Source of the DNA: Bugula neritina
Taxonomy: Eukaryota; Bryozoa; Gymnolaemata; Cheilostomatida; Bugulidae
DNA length: 64,000 nt
Assembly (NCBI GenBank): GCA_964035545.1
Contig: OZ037766.1
Location: forward strand, 26,564,343-26,628,342
Reading direction: 5' to 3'
Of this stretch, positions 25,522 through 36,123 are shown in pieces. The notes beneath the pieces are model-generated. The model had not been told where the DNA came from and made no database searches. It worked only from the letters and a program-made list of their open reading frames with translations. Within the stretch, counting starts at the first letter, position 1. Each line of letters starts with the position of its first letter. The position numbers and the translations under genes are program-made.

Positions 25522-27592
25522 GGCTATAAAATATAGGTTAAATAAGGATATCTAGGTATAATGGCATTACAACACAAAGTGTTTCATATTGATTTCTATG
25601 AGTACACGTAACAGTAATAATATTGGTCAGGTGCATAAGGTGTAAATTGCAAATCCAAAGTACATAAATTACTAAAGTGTTGCAAAGATAACATGATCAT
25701 ACTTGACGAAAAATTTTTAGGATACAGTATTTCGATCAGTATTACAGATTAAATGTTTTATAAAGCTAAGAAAAGTTGACTAACCTGATTGATTAAACTA
25801 GAGACAGACAATTCCAAGAGATGAACTTGACTGAAACAGTAATAAGCTGTTAGATAAGGAAGTCAATAAATTGCACTAAAAGTTTTCAAACGTAGAAGAA
25901 AAGCAATGACATCCACCTTCTGAAGTAGAGCAAATAACACTACACAGAGTTATTACGCAACGCTCTTCTCATTGTTTAGTGTTAAGTTAAATTGTTAGTT
26001 AGTAGCTGTTAGTATATAGGTTAGTAATTATAGCATTACTAGCATTGTCATACTGAATATTTATTTTTTGCATATTTTATAAAAGTAAAAAATGAGATTT
26101 GTTTCAATGCTTTTAATTTCTAAGCATGCAGCTGAGCTCAAATGCACACACATATTGCTATATCAAACGAAGATGGTTTTACTGTTAGATTTGTTTTAAT
26201 ACATATTTTTAAGACAAAGATGGTTTATATAACGTTATTAAATAATTTACAACATATTCCAAGATGTTAAAGTTCTAGTAAAACATTAATTCAAACCGTT
26301 TTATATTTCATGATTATGTATTGTAATTGAACAGCATGCTGTAGCTTGATGCAAATGATTATGTAAACTTTTCTCTCTGAATGTTCTAAATGTTGTGATA
26401 TATGCAGATTAGTAAGAACAAGCAAAGCTTATCAATATAACAATATTATGGTTTTAATAAAAGCTAAATGTGCAAATAATATATACATATAACTATATAC
26501 TACTATTTTAGGTTTTAGTACAAGAATTTAGCTGCAATAAAAGCCCAAATTTACCAACATAATTTCCCCAACCTGTGTATTTTATCTCTTAGTTTAATTA
26601 GTAATTTGCCATTTAGTTTGAATGTGCAGACTAACATTAGGTGAGAGTTTCTAAAACATATTACAGTAAAACCTTTCAAAAAGAGCATAAATAATTCATA
26701 TATATTATAATAAACGTGGTCAAAAAAATAAAAACTACATAGATAATTTGGAAAAAAGGGTTATTATAGGAAAATGCATCTGGAAACATAATTTAAAATC
26801 TTTGAGAGTAAAAAAGCTGAACTTCTGTGCAAATTCAGGTAGAAAGACTCATTCGCTACTGAAAAGAAAATTCCTAGCATGAGCTCTGTTGCAAGCAGAG
26901 TAAAAACAGGGTACATATCAGTGCAATGGCTGCATCTGCACCAGCCCACAACTAAAAACTAGTTTATTAATATAAATTGCACAATAACTGTGCCAATAAC
27001 AAACAATGTTCATCAATCAGCAGTTAATTTTCAGCAATTACAAAAAAGTAGTTAATATTTTAATACAGTGTTGTTGTTTATTTATATAATATTGTGTTTA
27101 TGCTAACTATCTATATGACAATACTAATTAGGAAAACTGAATTACTTCTCAACTAGAAACACCCATGAAAATAACATAAAAGGCATAAAGATTGCATATA
27201 TAATTAGTCGTGACAGTTGAACTGACCTTTAAAAATTCAAATTTTCTGAATAAAATTTATAACGTAGACTGTGATATTTTGAAAAAATGTCAGTCTTAAA
27301 ATTAAATACCATATATACTATATTCAACATTATACAACTATCAGCTATCAGTATTTTAATGGTGTCCAAATTACCTATACTAGTTAAAAGTGATGAAATC
27401 AAAATATGACAATATTTTTTTAATTTAACTAAAAATTGTGTTAACAAATTAATGAATATAAATTTTATTTTGCTTCAATGTTATAGGAATGTGAAATTAA
27501 AATATATTGTTGAATATTTTTTAACAATTGAATGTCTTGTTTTAAAAAATGTTTTAAATATATGGAATGCCAGCTGACATACTTTCTTAAAC
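25522..27592. other. Divergent intergenic region, no gene recognised
   Basis: AT-rich space between the RhoGAP-like gene (minus) and the intronless gene (plus), so it should hold both promoters. Open frames here (for example 26764-26949 and 27229-27447) look random. Confidence 0.5.
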
Positions 27593-29194
27593 ATGGCCGA
27601 AGCAGCTGGATCTGCTTTACCCAACACATGGGAGGACACACGCGTGTGGGGCTGCGCCCCCGAACAACTTATCTCTAACATTTTCAGAGGCTCTCAAAAA
27701 GTATATTTCACTAAGGCAGGCAGCAGCTCAGAGCATCGGCAGTACTTTGAAGCATTCTTTGCTGGCAGTGCTGACCCAGTAAAGAAATATTTCCGAATTG
27801 AAGTAGGTAACAGTAAACACAGGGAAATCAAGTTTTATGCTGCTAATGGACGCTACTCATCATTGTGCGTGGCTAAATGCTCTATTCAAAGTCCAGACAC
27901 GGACATAATGACGCTAGTTATGATGTACCACAAAAAAGGACAAGCAGTAAATGAGGTTGCAAAAGCAAGACTGACATCAAATGGAGCTGCCGATATAGCG
28001 AATGGAGAAATGCTAAAAGTTGTGAGAAGAGATAACATAATTGTTATTGAAACAGCGCGATATGGCGAAGTGTTGATGCATCTACTCGACATTGAAAAAA
28101 AGGAGCCCAGCAAGTGTGCATTTTTAACACGTTGCATGGGCAAGCAAGATCCAGTTATCATGATTTCTTCTCTTTATTTAGCTTTACATTGCTTTTATTC
28201 AGAAGCAAAAAATGGTCTCTTGTACAGCTTAAATGAGTTGCTATATATTCCTTCAAGTTGTGTTCTTCAGTGCTTGACAGACATAGCGTCGCATGTTTTA
28301 CAGAAAAGACACTGTTTCTTGACAGTAGCAGCTGGAAATGAGCAATGCCTGAACGTCGAGCATGAGCTAATAGTTGGCAATCAACCACATCTTTTTATAC
28401 AGGTTAAAGGAAGAGAACCTAACAGCGGCTTTTTTATCCAGGCTTTTAACAGAAACAATGATGAGGTGTTTCGTCTAGTAGAAGTTTCTAACCGCGACTG
28501 CATACTATATATCAATCAAACTGAAATGATTGGCCAGGTTTCTTTTAGCAGACATCTTACTAGTTACTCAAATCAGAAAGGAGCAGAGGTGATCAGCGGG
28601 CAGAGTAAACAGCACGCCTCACACCCATGCCATGTTACGTTCCGCAGCACACTGTCCATGGCTTTTCTAGCTTCCGCCACAAGCAATCTTATGAATCAGC
28701 TAATAAGAATTCAAAGATTGCACAATTCAAACTTTGAACCCAGTGACTTTGCTGCCATGATCTGTATGACTTTATATCACATTCACTTTGACTCTAATAT
28801 TACCTCGGTAACTGCTGGTTTAGGACCTCCGAGCACTTCTGCAGTAGAACATCCACGGAGATCTTGTCCTGGGAGAACATCCGCCAATCAACATCAAAGC
28901 CAACATCAGAATCTTCCTCCACCTCGATATTCAAGTCATCCCCGACAGTCCCAACAAGCAGCACCATCTGCTCTCCCTAATATGTCCAGTCAACCTACAG
29001 ATTTGCTGAGTTGTTTTCAGGGTAGAGCCTCTACTCAACTTCAGAATCAAAACCAGATCTTAGCACCTTCTTCAGTGTCAGATCTTTCACAGACACAATC
29101 ATCTGATTCTGATTTACAAATAGCTCAGCGCGAACAGTCTCTGTCAGATGCTCTACCTAAGGCTTCCTTAACTGGATATTATCAACAATTTTAA
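27593..29194 (+). CDS. Intronless 533-aa protein with duplicated beta-rich module and Q/S/P-rich tail; family uncertain
   Basis: A single open frame with a good start context (AACATGG) and an AATAAA 87 nt after the stop (29281-29286). It lacks introns, while its neighbours have many. I do not recognise it with certainty. Residues about 15-205 and 215-405 seem to be two copies of one module. Each has a run of short alternating strands (such as YFRIEVGNSKHREIKFYAANG and HLFIQVKG...GFFIQAFN) and ends in a hydrophobic helix (DPVIMISSLYLALHCFYSE; SDFAAMICMTLYHIHFDS). That layout, a beta barrel closed by a central hydrophobic helix, resembles the tubby/LURP-one/phospholipid-scramblase superfamily, but this is inference from pattern. 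Residues 410-533 are low complexity, rich in Gln, Ser and Pro, likely disordered. There is no signal peptide. The intronless form suggests a retrocopy origin, or a lineage that lost its introns. Confidence 0.85.
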   Translation: MAEAAGSALPNTWEDTRVWGCAPEQLISNIFRGSQKVYFTKAGSSSEHRQYFEAFFAGSADPVKKYFRIEVGNSKHREIKFYAANGRYSSLCVAKCSIQSPDTDIMTLVMMYHKKGQAVNEVAKARLTSNGAADIANGEMLKVVRRDNIIVIETARYGEVLMHLLDIEKKEPSKCAFLTRCMGKQDPVIMISSLYLALHCFYSEAKNGLLYSLNELLYIPSSCVLQCLTDIASHVLQKRHCFLTVAAGNEQCLNVEHELIVGNQPHLFIQVKGREPNSGFFIQAFNRNNDEVFRLVEVSNRDCILYINQTEMIGQVSFSRHLTSYSNQKGAEVISGQSKQHASHPCHVTFRSTLSMAFLASATSNLMNQLIRIQRLHNSNFEPSDFAAMICMTLYHIHFDSNITSVTAGLGPPSTSAVEHPRRSCPGRTSANQHQSQHQNLPPPRYSSHPRQSQQAAPSALPNMSSQPTDLLSCFQGRASTQLQNQNQILAPSSVSDLSQTQSSDSDLQIAQREQSLSDALPKASLTGYYQQF

Positions 29195-30113
29195 AACAAA
29201 AACAAAATTATTTTGTTGTAATTTATATTTGAATTCAGTTGTACTCTCCTAAAAAGATCCTAAGCTCTTATAGTAAATTTAATAAATAATGCAAGCTATA
29301 AAATCAAGCTATATATGAATTCTAATAAAATAGACAATTAACTATAATATATTATAGTATACAAGGCAAATTATTGGAAAAGAGTTTTAATCGTCATTTT
29401 TAATACTTGAAAATTCGGCTTAAGTATTTATTCGAAAGACCTTTTTAAACTATTTCATTATTACTTTGATATTATATATTTGTTAAGTCAGCAGGTTTTC
29501 TGAATTTCTTTCCGCCATGCTTGTATAATTCTATAAACCAAACATGTCATATTACTTTTTTCATTCAGATTTAAAATATAACCTAGTTGGAATAAATAAT
29601 AAGAGGCTACAATACTTTGAATGATTTGTAATGGAAATAATTTTTCTTTATATAATTACCTTATAGAAATTGAAACATTTTAACATGATTCACATAAAGA
29701 CATTATATTTAGTGCATGTATGCAACAGAAATTTATTAGAACTAAAATTTTGACCAAATCTTGGATAGGTGCAATACTTAGTGTGTTCTTGTTTTTAGTA
29801 ACATTTAATTCAAAAACGAAGAGTAGATAATTAAACTCATAATAACATTATATTGCATAAATTTGAAAAACTCAATGTACAATTAATTTGTGTTACATGT
29901 ATTGTGTGTGTGTTGTGTGTGTTGCATGTTTGTGGTGCGTGCGTTTTATATTAGATATCAGATGTCACTTACAAATAAAGCGCTGGAAAGTATTAAACTA
30001 CCAAAGACTATAACTTCTTCAAATAATATATTATTATAGTTTATGCTTATATTGTGAGTCTGAGTGTTTAATGTAAAACAACACATTTAGCTTTTTGCAG
30101 ATACACCAGTTGC
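29195..30113. other. Intergenic; start of tandem segment A
   Basis: The first part is the 3' end of the intronless gene. From about 29640 the sequence resembles 33420 and 38760, marking the left edge of the first of three duplicated segments. A short GT-rich tract at 29896-29943 corresponds to longer GT microsatellites in the other two segments. Confidence 0.65.
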
Positions 30114-30119
30114 TTTATT
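30114..30119 (-). terminator. Poly(A) signal, peptide gene A
   Basis: AATAAA on the minus strand, about 125 nt past the stop and conserved at the same place in all three copies (TGCTTTATTG on the plus strand). Confidence 0.7.
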
Positions 30120-30244
30120 GTTCAAAAAACAGGCAATAAACTTTCCATAAATTTGTGCAGAAGGTTATAATCTGTAGAAATGCATGAAGTTTAAACTATT
30201 TTCAACTGTTGATAGTGAAGACAGTTTCCTGGTCAGAAGTTGCT

Positions 30245-31106
30245 TTAGCGTATATTGTGGCATCTGCAGCGTGTACTAGTGGCATCGTACCCAAAACTTG
30301 TGTAACCTTTATTTTCACAAATTTTACTGCATCTGTATACTGCGAGGAAAAGCTCATATGTAGCTGTCACGGAACCTTTTAAAAAGTTAAACGAGCATTT
30401 AATAACATCAACATAATATATTTTAGTATTTTTAGCACATTGTAGGCAATATGCTGGTAGAAATAACCATCATGCTTAAGAACGTAGCAGGTGAAACTTC
30501 CATTAACCTGAAAAACTATCACTATGCATCTCTGAGATGGTGCCCGGTAAAAATGTCACAGGTAAAAATGGAGCTGGCAATAATGGCACAAATAGAAAAG
30601 TATAGGAAAAAGTGGCACATTTTTAATATTAGGGTTTTGGGGTTTGGGAAAGTTTAATATCAGTGTGCAGTTTTTTAAACCTACTTTGCCATTTGTGTCA
30701 TTATTACCTGTGCAATTTTTACCTGCGCCAAATTTATGTGTGCTAATTTTACCTGTGCCCTTTTAAACATGCCATTTTTATCTAAAGTCCATAAAAACAC
30801 AGCAGGTAAAGTTTCCATGGACTTTGTAAACTATCACTACATCGCCAAGACTTATCTTTCATTCAATGCATAGAGTCAGTGTCAATGGATGAAACTACAG
30901 CTACAGGATAAAGCAAACTTTATCCATTGAATTGTGGGAATGTAGTGATTTTGTTCATTAGTAAATATACAGAGATTTTGACGTACATCAATATAAAACT
31001 AATCTTCATTGTTGATGGAATATACAACAGTTATAATATGGTACTTACATGTTGAAATAATGGTGATAAGTACAGCCAGTAACAAAGCAAAACACCTCAT
31101 TTTCAT
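30245..31106 (-). CDS. Small secreted cysteine-rich peptide A (62 aa, defensin-like CxxxC...CxC)
   Basis: Coding exons 31049-31106 and 30245-30375 (189 nt), with a 5' untranslated exon ending at 31381 (donor GTAAAA). The coding donor is GTAAGT and the acceptor TTTTTAAAAG. The N-terminus MKMRCFALLLAVLITIIST is a strong signal peptide. The mature part has Cys at 20, 35, 39, 56 and 58: CxxxC, then KGY at 42-44 and GY at 48-49, then CxC. CxxxC with CxC is the cysteine-stabilised alpha/beta core of invertebrate defensins and related effectors. The residue after the second GY, where defensins have their fourth Cys, is Asp. Basic residues are common near the C-terminus (RCRCHNIR). Function is not proven: it may be antimicrobial, toxin-like or signalling. 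First member of a three-gene tandem cluster. Confidence 0.8.
30539..30793. mobile_element. Palindromic element, CACAGGTAAAAATGG family (copy A1)
   Basis: The left arm has ACAGGTAAAAATGG, GGCAATAATGGCACAAAT and GAAAAGTATAGG. The right arm carries the complements (CCTACTTTGCCATTTGTGTC, ATTATTACCTGTGCAATTTT). A TTTGGGGTTTGGG-type centre separates them. No coding capacity. Related copies lie at 31814, 35210, 36466 and 40826. Confidence 0.65.
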
Positions 31107-31380
31107 TTTTTAGTCTACAGACATATTATTTGTGAAAGTTTGTTAAAATGCAATAAATATATACAGAAAGAAGTTCATAACATGTTTGCGAATTATATAG
31201 CATAAACACACCTTTCAATTTTAATAGAAACACATGTTTTGTAAAAAGCTATGCCACTATAAGTTAGACATAATATTAAGAACTATATGAATGAATCCTT
31301 AACCTGGCAAATGTTTTAATAAATCAAACATATGTAGCAATGTCAGCCAGGGGGTAAAAATAGATAATTTAGTTTTTTAC

Positions 31381-31450
31381 CTGAAGCTTACAATAAACAG
31401 AAATCTTGTATACAGTTATAGTAGTGAAGAAACACCTATAATGTAGTGCA
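31381..31450 (-). promoter_or_regulatory. 5' untranslated exon of peptide gene A (start approximate)
   Basis: Ends in TTGTAAGCTTCAG with a GTAAAA donor. The same exon end followed by GTGAGA or GTAAGA occurs in genes B and C. The acceptor next to the start codon is TGTCTGTAG in A and GTTTGAG in B and C. Confidence 0.6.
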
Positions 31451-31461
31451 AAAAGAGCATC

Positions 31462-31478
31462 TATAATTATATATTATT
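31462..31478 (-). promoter_or_regulatory. TATA-type core promoter, peptide gene A
   Basis: ATAATATATAATTATAG on the minus strand, about 25-40 nt before a conserved TTTTTGCACTACATTATAGG stretch. Conserved in B and, in altered form, in C. Confidence 0.5.
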
Positions 31479-31813
31479 TTTGATTTAGATTATTACACGT
31501 GGCATTCAAATGATTGGTTAACAGGTTGACCCATGCAGCTTCTACAGCTACTATTATGGTTTGATCCAGAACTTTCCGGTCTGTTTGCATTCTATTTTAA
31601 ATTTCTACAAAATACAAAACTTATACAACATATTTAGCTCCGCATTCTAGAACATTTGGTAATTTACCTCAAAGGTCATTTCACCTATAACAAGTTATAA
31701 TTTCTTTGATAGAAGTTTATTCATTCTTTTAAACAAAAGAAACTGTTGAAATAAAAGAGATAACAAGTTTTTTTTAACTTTGTTCATTTTAGTTTAAAGA
31801 TTTTTTTAATGAC

Positions 31814-32062
31814 TGGTGCCTGGTAAAAATAGTACTGGCAATAATGGTACAAATGAAAAAGTAGGTAAAAATAGCAAATTTTTCCCTTATTGGGGTTTAG
31901 TTTTGAGGGTTTAGATTTGAGTGTAAAAATTTGGGGTTTGGGCAAACTTAGTATGTATCAATGAGCCTATTTTTACATACTTTTCCATTTGTGCCATTGT
32001 AACCTGTGTCATTATTACCTGTGTAATTTTTATCTGCACGATTTTTACCTGTGCGATTTTTT
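31814..32062. mobile_element. Palindromic element, CACAGGTAAAAATGG family (copy A2)
   Basis: Left arm CTGGTAAAAATAGTACTGGC then ATAATGGTACAAATGAAAAAG. The right arm is the approximate complement up to ATTTTTACCTGTGCG. The centre is TTGGGGTTTAGTTTTGAGGG. Same position and form in segments B (36466) and C (40826). Confidence 0.65.
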
Positions 32063-32189
32063 ATACCTAAAATCAGAAAATGCTATAACTTCTCTCTCAA
32101 TATACAGGGTTAGTAAAATCCCCAGCTTAGTGTACCAGTCTGCGTCTTTCTGTAATTTAAGATCTGACCTACTTTCTATTACATAATCA

Positions 32190-32640
32190 TTATTTCTGTG
32201 TTCCCATGTAGCAGCTGAATGCTTGCAAGTATGGATTTGCTGTTGCGGTTTTTATTAACCGCGCATCAAATGAAGAACTCATGCTACGAATAGGTACGGA
32301 GTAAATTTCAAATCCCTTTTTGCTTATATATAATACATCCTTATTTGCAATATATATACTATACTCTCTTTTACTACATCCTACGGGCATTAGATCTGTT
32401 TTCTATAAATATTAGTAGCCAATTGATTGCTGATATCTGCCTTTGTCACAAAAGATTTCATTTTTGCATAATATAGATACAATTTTCCGTTGGAGGAACC
32501 GTTGAATGGATTTGCAATTGCCGTTTTCCTTCAATTAATACAGCTTTTGTTACTTGGCTATAAATATCTTTTAATTGCCCATGCCCTGTACATTTTGTTA
32601 AACAGTGACTTTTTAACCCCTCACACCTGCCTTTAAAACC
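32190..32640 (-). pseudogene. Degraded copy of an unrecognised coding block (segment A)
   Basis: Corresponds to the open 132-codon frame in segment C (41332-41730). It keeps an SKREYSIYIANKDVLYISKK-type frame of 66 codons (32190-32390), but the upstream part has an internal deletion of about 110 bp and a frameshift relative to C. Family unknown. Segment B (37200-37640) is degraded in a similar way. Confidence 0.4.
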
Positions 32641-32799
32641 TTTATAAAATCATCATTATTAGAATGTTGCTATCTAAAAACTGTAAATCAATGACAGTTG
32701 GTATAATAAAACGATATTAATGTCAACAGCTATTTAATAAAGTCTATGCATATGTCAATAAATAGAATCTGGTTGACACTGAAACAGCTGTTTTTCACA

Positions 32800-32802
<3 letters not shown>

Positions 32803-32854
<52 letters not shown>

Positions 32855-32871
32855 TATATATATATATATAT

Positions 32872-32911
<40 letters not shown>
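32803..32911. repeat. (TA)n microsatellite
   Basis: About 50 TA repeats with two TAGGTA interruptions at the end of segment A. An equivalent tract ends segment C. Confidence 0.95.
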
Positions 32912-32915
<4 letters not shown>

Positions 32916-32917
32916 CA

Positions 32918-33405
32918 TAGTTGCGTTTATACTTCTACTGAAAAAAGTTCCGATTTTCAGTTAATAATACTTGTCCGGGTACCCCTTTGTAGTCAAACTG
33001 AAAATTGTTGAAATCATATTGATGCGAAAGCTTACTTTCTAAAAATTAAATTTGACTTGCCTAATCGCTTATATTTGATATTTGATATTTGCTATTTGAT
33101 GCCCTTTGTAAACCTCGTGAATTAGTGAAGCTTATAGCATAAAAAGGATAACTGAGAAGGCGTAGACGATATAATTATTGACATATATAAGTACATCATT
33201 TAATCGCCAAAGTCATTACTAAATAACGTTGTTTACAAGGAGTTATTACTCCTTAGGAGTATTATCCTGAAATCAGCCGTTTAAGTTATCACAATACAAA
33301 AAAATTTTTCGAGTGGCTTTTACAATACAATGCAACTCAAAAATGAATTTCACCTCGGTCAAATTGAATTCCTGACTGAAAATAGTGAAGGTATAAACAC
33401 AACTA
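32918..33405. mobile_element. Inverted-repeat element (MITE-like) between segments A and B
   Basis: Ends TAGTTGCGTTTATACTTC and GAAGGTATAAACACAACTA are inverted copies with two or three mismatches. A second inner pair (GAAAATTG/TTTTCAG) may extend the stem. About 488 bp, no open frame. The target duplication is unclear. Confidence 0.55.
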
Positions 33406-33581
33406 AGGATTCAGTATTTTGTCTTTATATAATCACCTTATAGAAATTGAGACATCCCTTTAACATGATTCACATAAAAACTGTATCTATTTGGTGCATG
33501 TACAATAGAAAAATATTAAAACTAAATTTTTTCAAAATCTTATATAGGTGAAATATTTATAGAGTGTTCTTGTTTTTAGTA

Positions 33582-34526
33582 GGGGAAACCTGGGTGATAT
33601 GGGCCACTTAAGCCCACAGCCCAGGCTGACTATGGTTGATTGAAAATTAGTATTTCATCATGTGGGTGCTATCTCTACTGACACACAAACAGAGTTTGAA
33701 GCTCCTATACAGGTGCTTGACTGAGCTATAATTGAAAATTGGTGGACCATATCACCCGGGGATTTTTTGAAATTTCGGGTGATATGGGCCACCACAGACT
33801 CCGTCACATAAAGTCAGCTTTTTTGTGTTGAAAATGCATTTTGCTATATTAAAAAGTAACATAAAACAATATATTTAAAATAAGTGTGTAACAGCTTCTT
33901 TTAATGCCTCCTAACTCCAAGCATTTCAAATATTTTTGAAAAAATATCTTGGCTTCTAAAATACATTGCATGAGTATGAATATTTCAAGCACACATTCTA
34001 CGGCAACTGGCTATATTGTTGTCTAATCAATATTTAGAAGTTTAATGCTTCATCATTTTTTGAAACACTTGAGAAATAGTATTATTTTTCTTCAAACAAG
34101 TATATGAACAGAAAAATTCACGGTCCATATCACCCCTCAAGTGGCGGTCCATATCACCCAAAAATCATGTCACCAAAAATTTTGAATTCCTACAGGCAGA
34201 GAGTGGACAAGTATTATATATACTATTTGGGTATTTATACATACCTTCCACACATTATCTTTAGATACAGGCCCCTTACTTCAGGTAATTTTTTTCAATG
34301 AAAATATATCCACAAAATTTGTGAAAAGTTATAAGAAAATGAGCAAAAAGAGAAAATGTGTCTTTATTTTCTAAGACAAAGAGACAAGTCTAAAATATGT
34401 AGACAGGAAGTTAGATATTCCTAATTCTAAGCAATGAGACACTTTCCAACTTTCTAGTAACCTTGGATACTGCAAAACATGCATGGTCCATATCACCCGG
34501 GTGGTTCATATCACCCAGGTTTCCCC
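33582..34526. mobile_element. 945-bp non-autonomous element with TA target duplication
   Basis: Inverted ends start GGGGAAACCTGGGTGATATG and finish with its complement (CATATCACCCAGGTTTCCCC), one or more mismatches further in. Segments A and C carry the empty site (TTTTTAGTAACATTTA in A), and B reads TTTTTAGTA...TAACATTTA, so the duplicated target is TA, as for Tc1/mariner elements. GGTGATATGGGCCAC words recur inside (33776, 34124, 34147). I see no transposase open frame. Confidence 0.85.
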
Positions 34527-34546
34527 TAACATTTATTTTATAAACG

Positions 34547-34604
34547 AAGAGTGTGTGCGTGTGTGTGCGTGTGTGTGCGTGTGCGTGCGTGTGCGTGTGT
34601 GTGT
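34547..34604. repeat. (GT)n microsatellite, segment B
   Basis: GTGTGTGCGT-type repeat, expanded from the short tract in segment A. Confidence 0.95.
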
Positions 34605-34783
34605 TTTGCAAAAGTGTTTTATATTATATATCAGGTGTAGCTATTACAAATAAAGTGCTGGAAAGTATTAAATTACCAGAGACTATAACATCTTCAAATA
34701 TATTATAGTTTATGCTTATATTGTACGTCTGTGTTTTTAATGTAAAAGAACACATTTAGTTTTTTACAGATACACCAGTTGCT

Positions 34784-34789
34784 TTATTG
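34784..34789 (-). terminator. Poly(A) signal, peptide gene B
   Basis: AATAAA on the minus strand, at the same place as in genes A and C. Because gene B reads past the ancestral stop, it lies only about 65 nt after the new stop. Confidence 0.65.
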
Positions 34790-34855
34790 TTCAGGAAACA
34801 GGCAATAAAATTTCCATAAAGTTATACAAAAAGTTGTAATCCGTGGAAATAAAAT

Positions 34856-35749
34856 TTAAACTATTTGCAACTGTTGGTAGTGAAGACAGTTTCCCGACCA
34901 AAAGTTGTTTAAGTGTTTATTGACGCACGCGCAACGCCCAGTATTGGTAACGTATCCATAATTTGAGTAACCTTTCCTTTTACAAACTTCACTGCATTGG
35001 TAACTTGCGTGGAGAACTTTATATCTAGCTGTCACCGAACCTTTTAAAAATTTAAATGAGCGTTTAACAACATCAACATAATATATTTCAGTATTAGATG
35101 CACATTGTAGGCAATATGTTGGTAGAAATAGCTATCATGCCTAAGACCATATCAGATGAAACTTCTATTAACCTCATAAACTATCACTACATCTCTGAGA
35201 TGGTGTTCGGTAAAACAGCACAGGTAAAAATGGCAGAAATAGAAAAGTAGGAGAAAATGGCACATTTTCAATATTAAGGTTTGGGGGTTTGAAATGAGAG
35301 AGGGGGTTTAGGTTTTGGGTGGGACGAGGGTTTGGGTTTGGGGGTTGGGAAAGTTTAACTTCAGTGTAGCTTTCGTATACCTACTTTGTCATTTGTGCCT
35401 TTATTACCTGTGCCATTTTTACCTGAAATCCCTAAAAACATAGCAGGTGAAGCTTCCATTGACTTCATAAACTATCACTACATCTCCGAGACTTATCTTT
35501 CATTCAATGCATATATAGGGTCAGTGTCAATGGATGAAAGTGCAGCTACAGGTTAAAGCAAACTTTATCCATTGAATAATGGGACCCAGTGATTTTGTTC
35601 ATGGGTAAGTACTTCGAGATTTTGAAGTACATCAATATAAAACTAGTTTTCATTAAGTTGATAGAAAATACAACAGTTATATGGTACTTACATGTTGAAA
35701 TAATGGTAATGAGTACAGCCAGTACCAAAGCAAAACACCTCATTTTCAT
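34856..35749 (-). CDS. Small secreted cysteine-rich peptide B, stop-loss form (80 aa)
   Basis: Coding exons 35692-35749 and 34856-35040 (243 nt). A 5' untranslated exon ends at 36022 (donor GTGAGA). The signal peptide differs from A by one residue (Leu9 to Val). Cys 20, 35, 39, 56 and 58, the KGY and GY elements and RCxC are all kept, with no length change up to residue 62. At the position of the stop codon in A and C (TAA) this gene has TTA. Translation therefore continues for 18 more residues (LNNFWSGNC... to a TAA in former 3' UTR), adding a sixth Cys at 71. Mature identity with A is about 20 of 43 positions. Intact, with normal splice sites and poly(A) signal, so expression is plausible. 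The functional effect of the tail is unknown. Confidence 0.75.
35210..35425. mobile_element. Palindromic element, CACAGGTAAAAATGG family (copy B1)
   Basis: Counterpart of copy A1: ACAGGTAAAAATGGCAGAAA on the left, CTTTATTACCTGTGCCATTT on the right, with a GGGTTTGGGTTTGGGG centre. Segment C lacks this copy. Confidence 0.6.
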
Positions 35750-36109
35750 TTTTTGGTTCTCAAACAAATTATTTGTGAAAGTTTGCTGAAATATAATAAA
35801 CATATACAGAAAGAAGTTCATAATAAACTGTTTTCGAATCATACATAAGCTGTACATCTGCCAATTTTAATGGAAACACACGTTTTGTGAAATGTTATAC
35901 AGCCAAGTTAAACCTATTAGAAACTATATAAATAAATCTATAACCTTGCAGATGTTTTAATAAATCGAACATATATAACAATGTCAGCCAGGGGGTAAAA
36001 ATAGATAATTTAGTTTCTCACCTGAAGCTTACAATAAACAGAAATCTTGTAGGCCCTATGCAGTTATAGTAGTTAAGAAACACCTATAATGTAGTGCAAA
36101 AAGAGCATC

Positions 36110-36123
36110 TATAATTATATATC
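36110..36123 (-). promoter_or_regulatory. TATA-type core promoter, peptide gene B
   Basis: GATATATAATTATAG-like sequence on the minus strand in the same relation to the 5' untranslated exon (ends 36022) as in gene A. Confidence 0.5.

Larger units (their letters stand above)
29640..32917. repeat. Tandem segment A of the peptide-gene array
   Basis: First of three related segments (A about 29640-32917, B about 33420-37785, C about 38760-41942). Landmarks occur in the same order in each: GT tract, poly(A) signal, peptide exon 3, CACAGGTAAAAATGG palindromic element (absent from C), signal-peptide exon, 5' untranslated exon, TATA, second palindromic element, CATGCTACGAATAGGTACGG block, and a terminal ACAGAATATATA with (TA)n in A and C. 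Edges are approximate. Confidence 0.85.

Noticed and set aside
35546-35857. Longer minus-strand frame around the signal peptide of gene B, starting upstream of MKMRC
   Set aside because: The upstream part crosses the 5' acceptor and is not conserved as protein in the three copies. The conserved ATG is at 35749 and the frame past the GTAAGT donor is intron.
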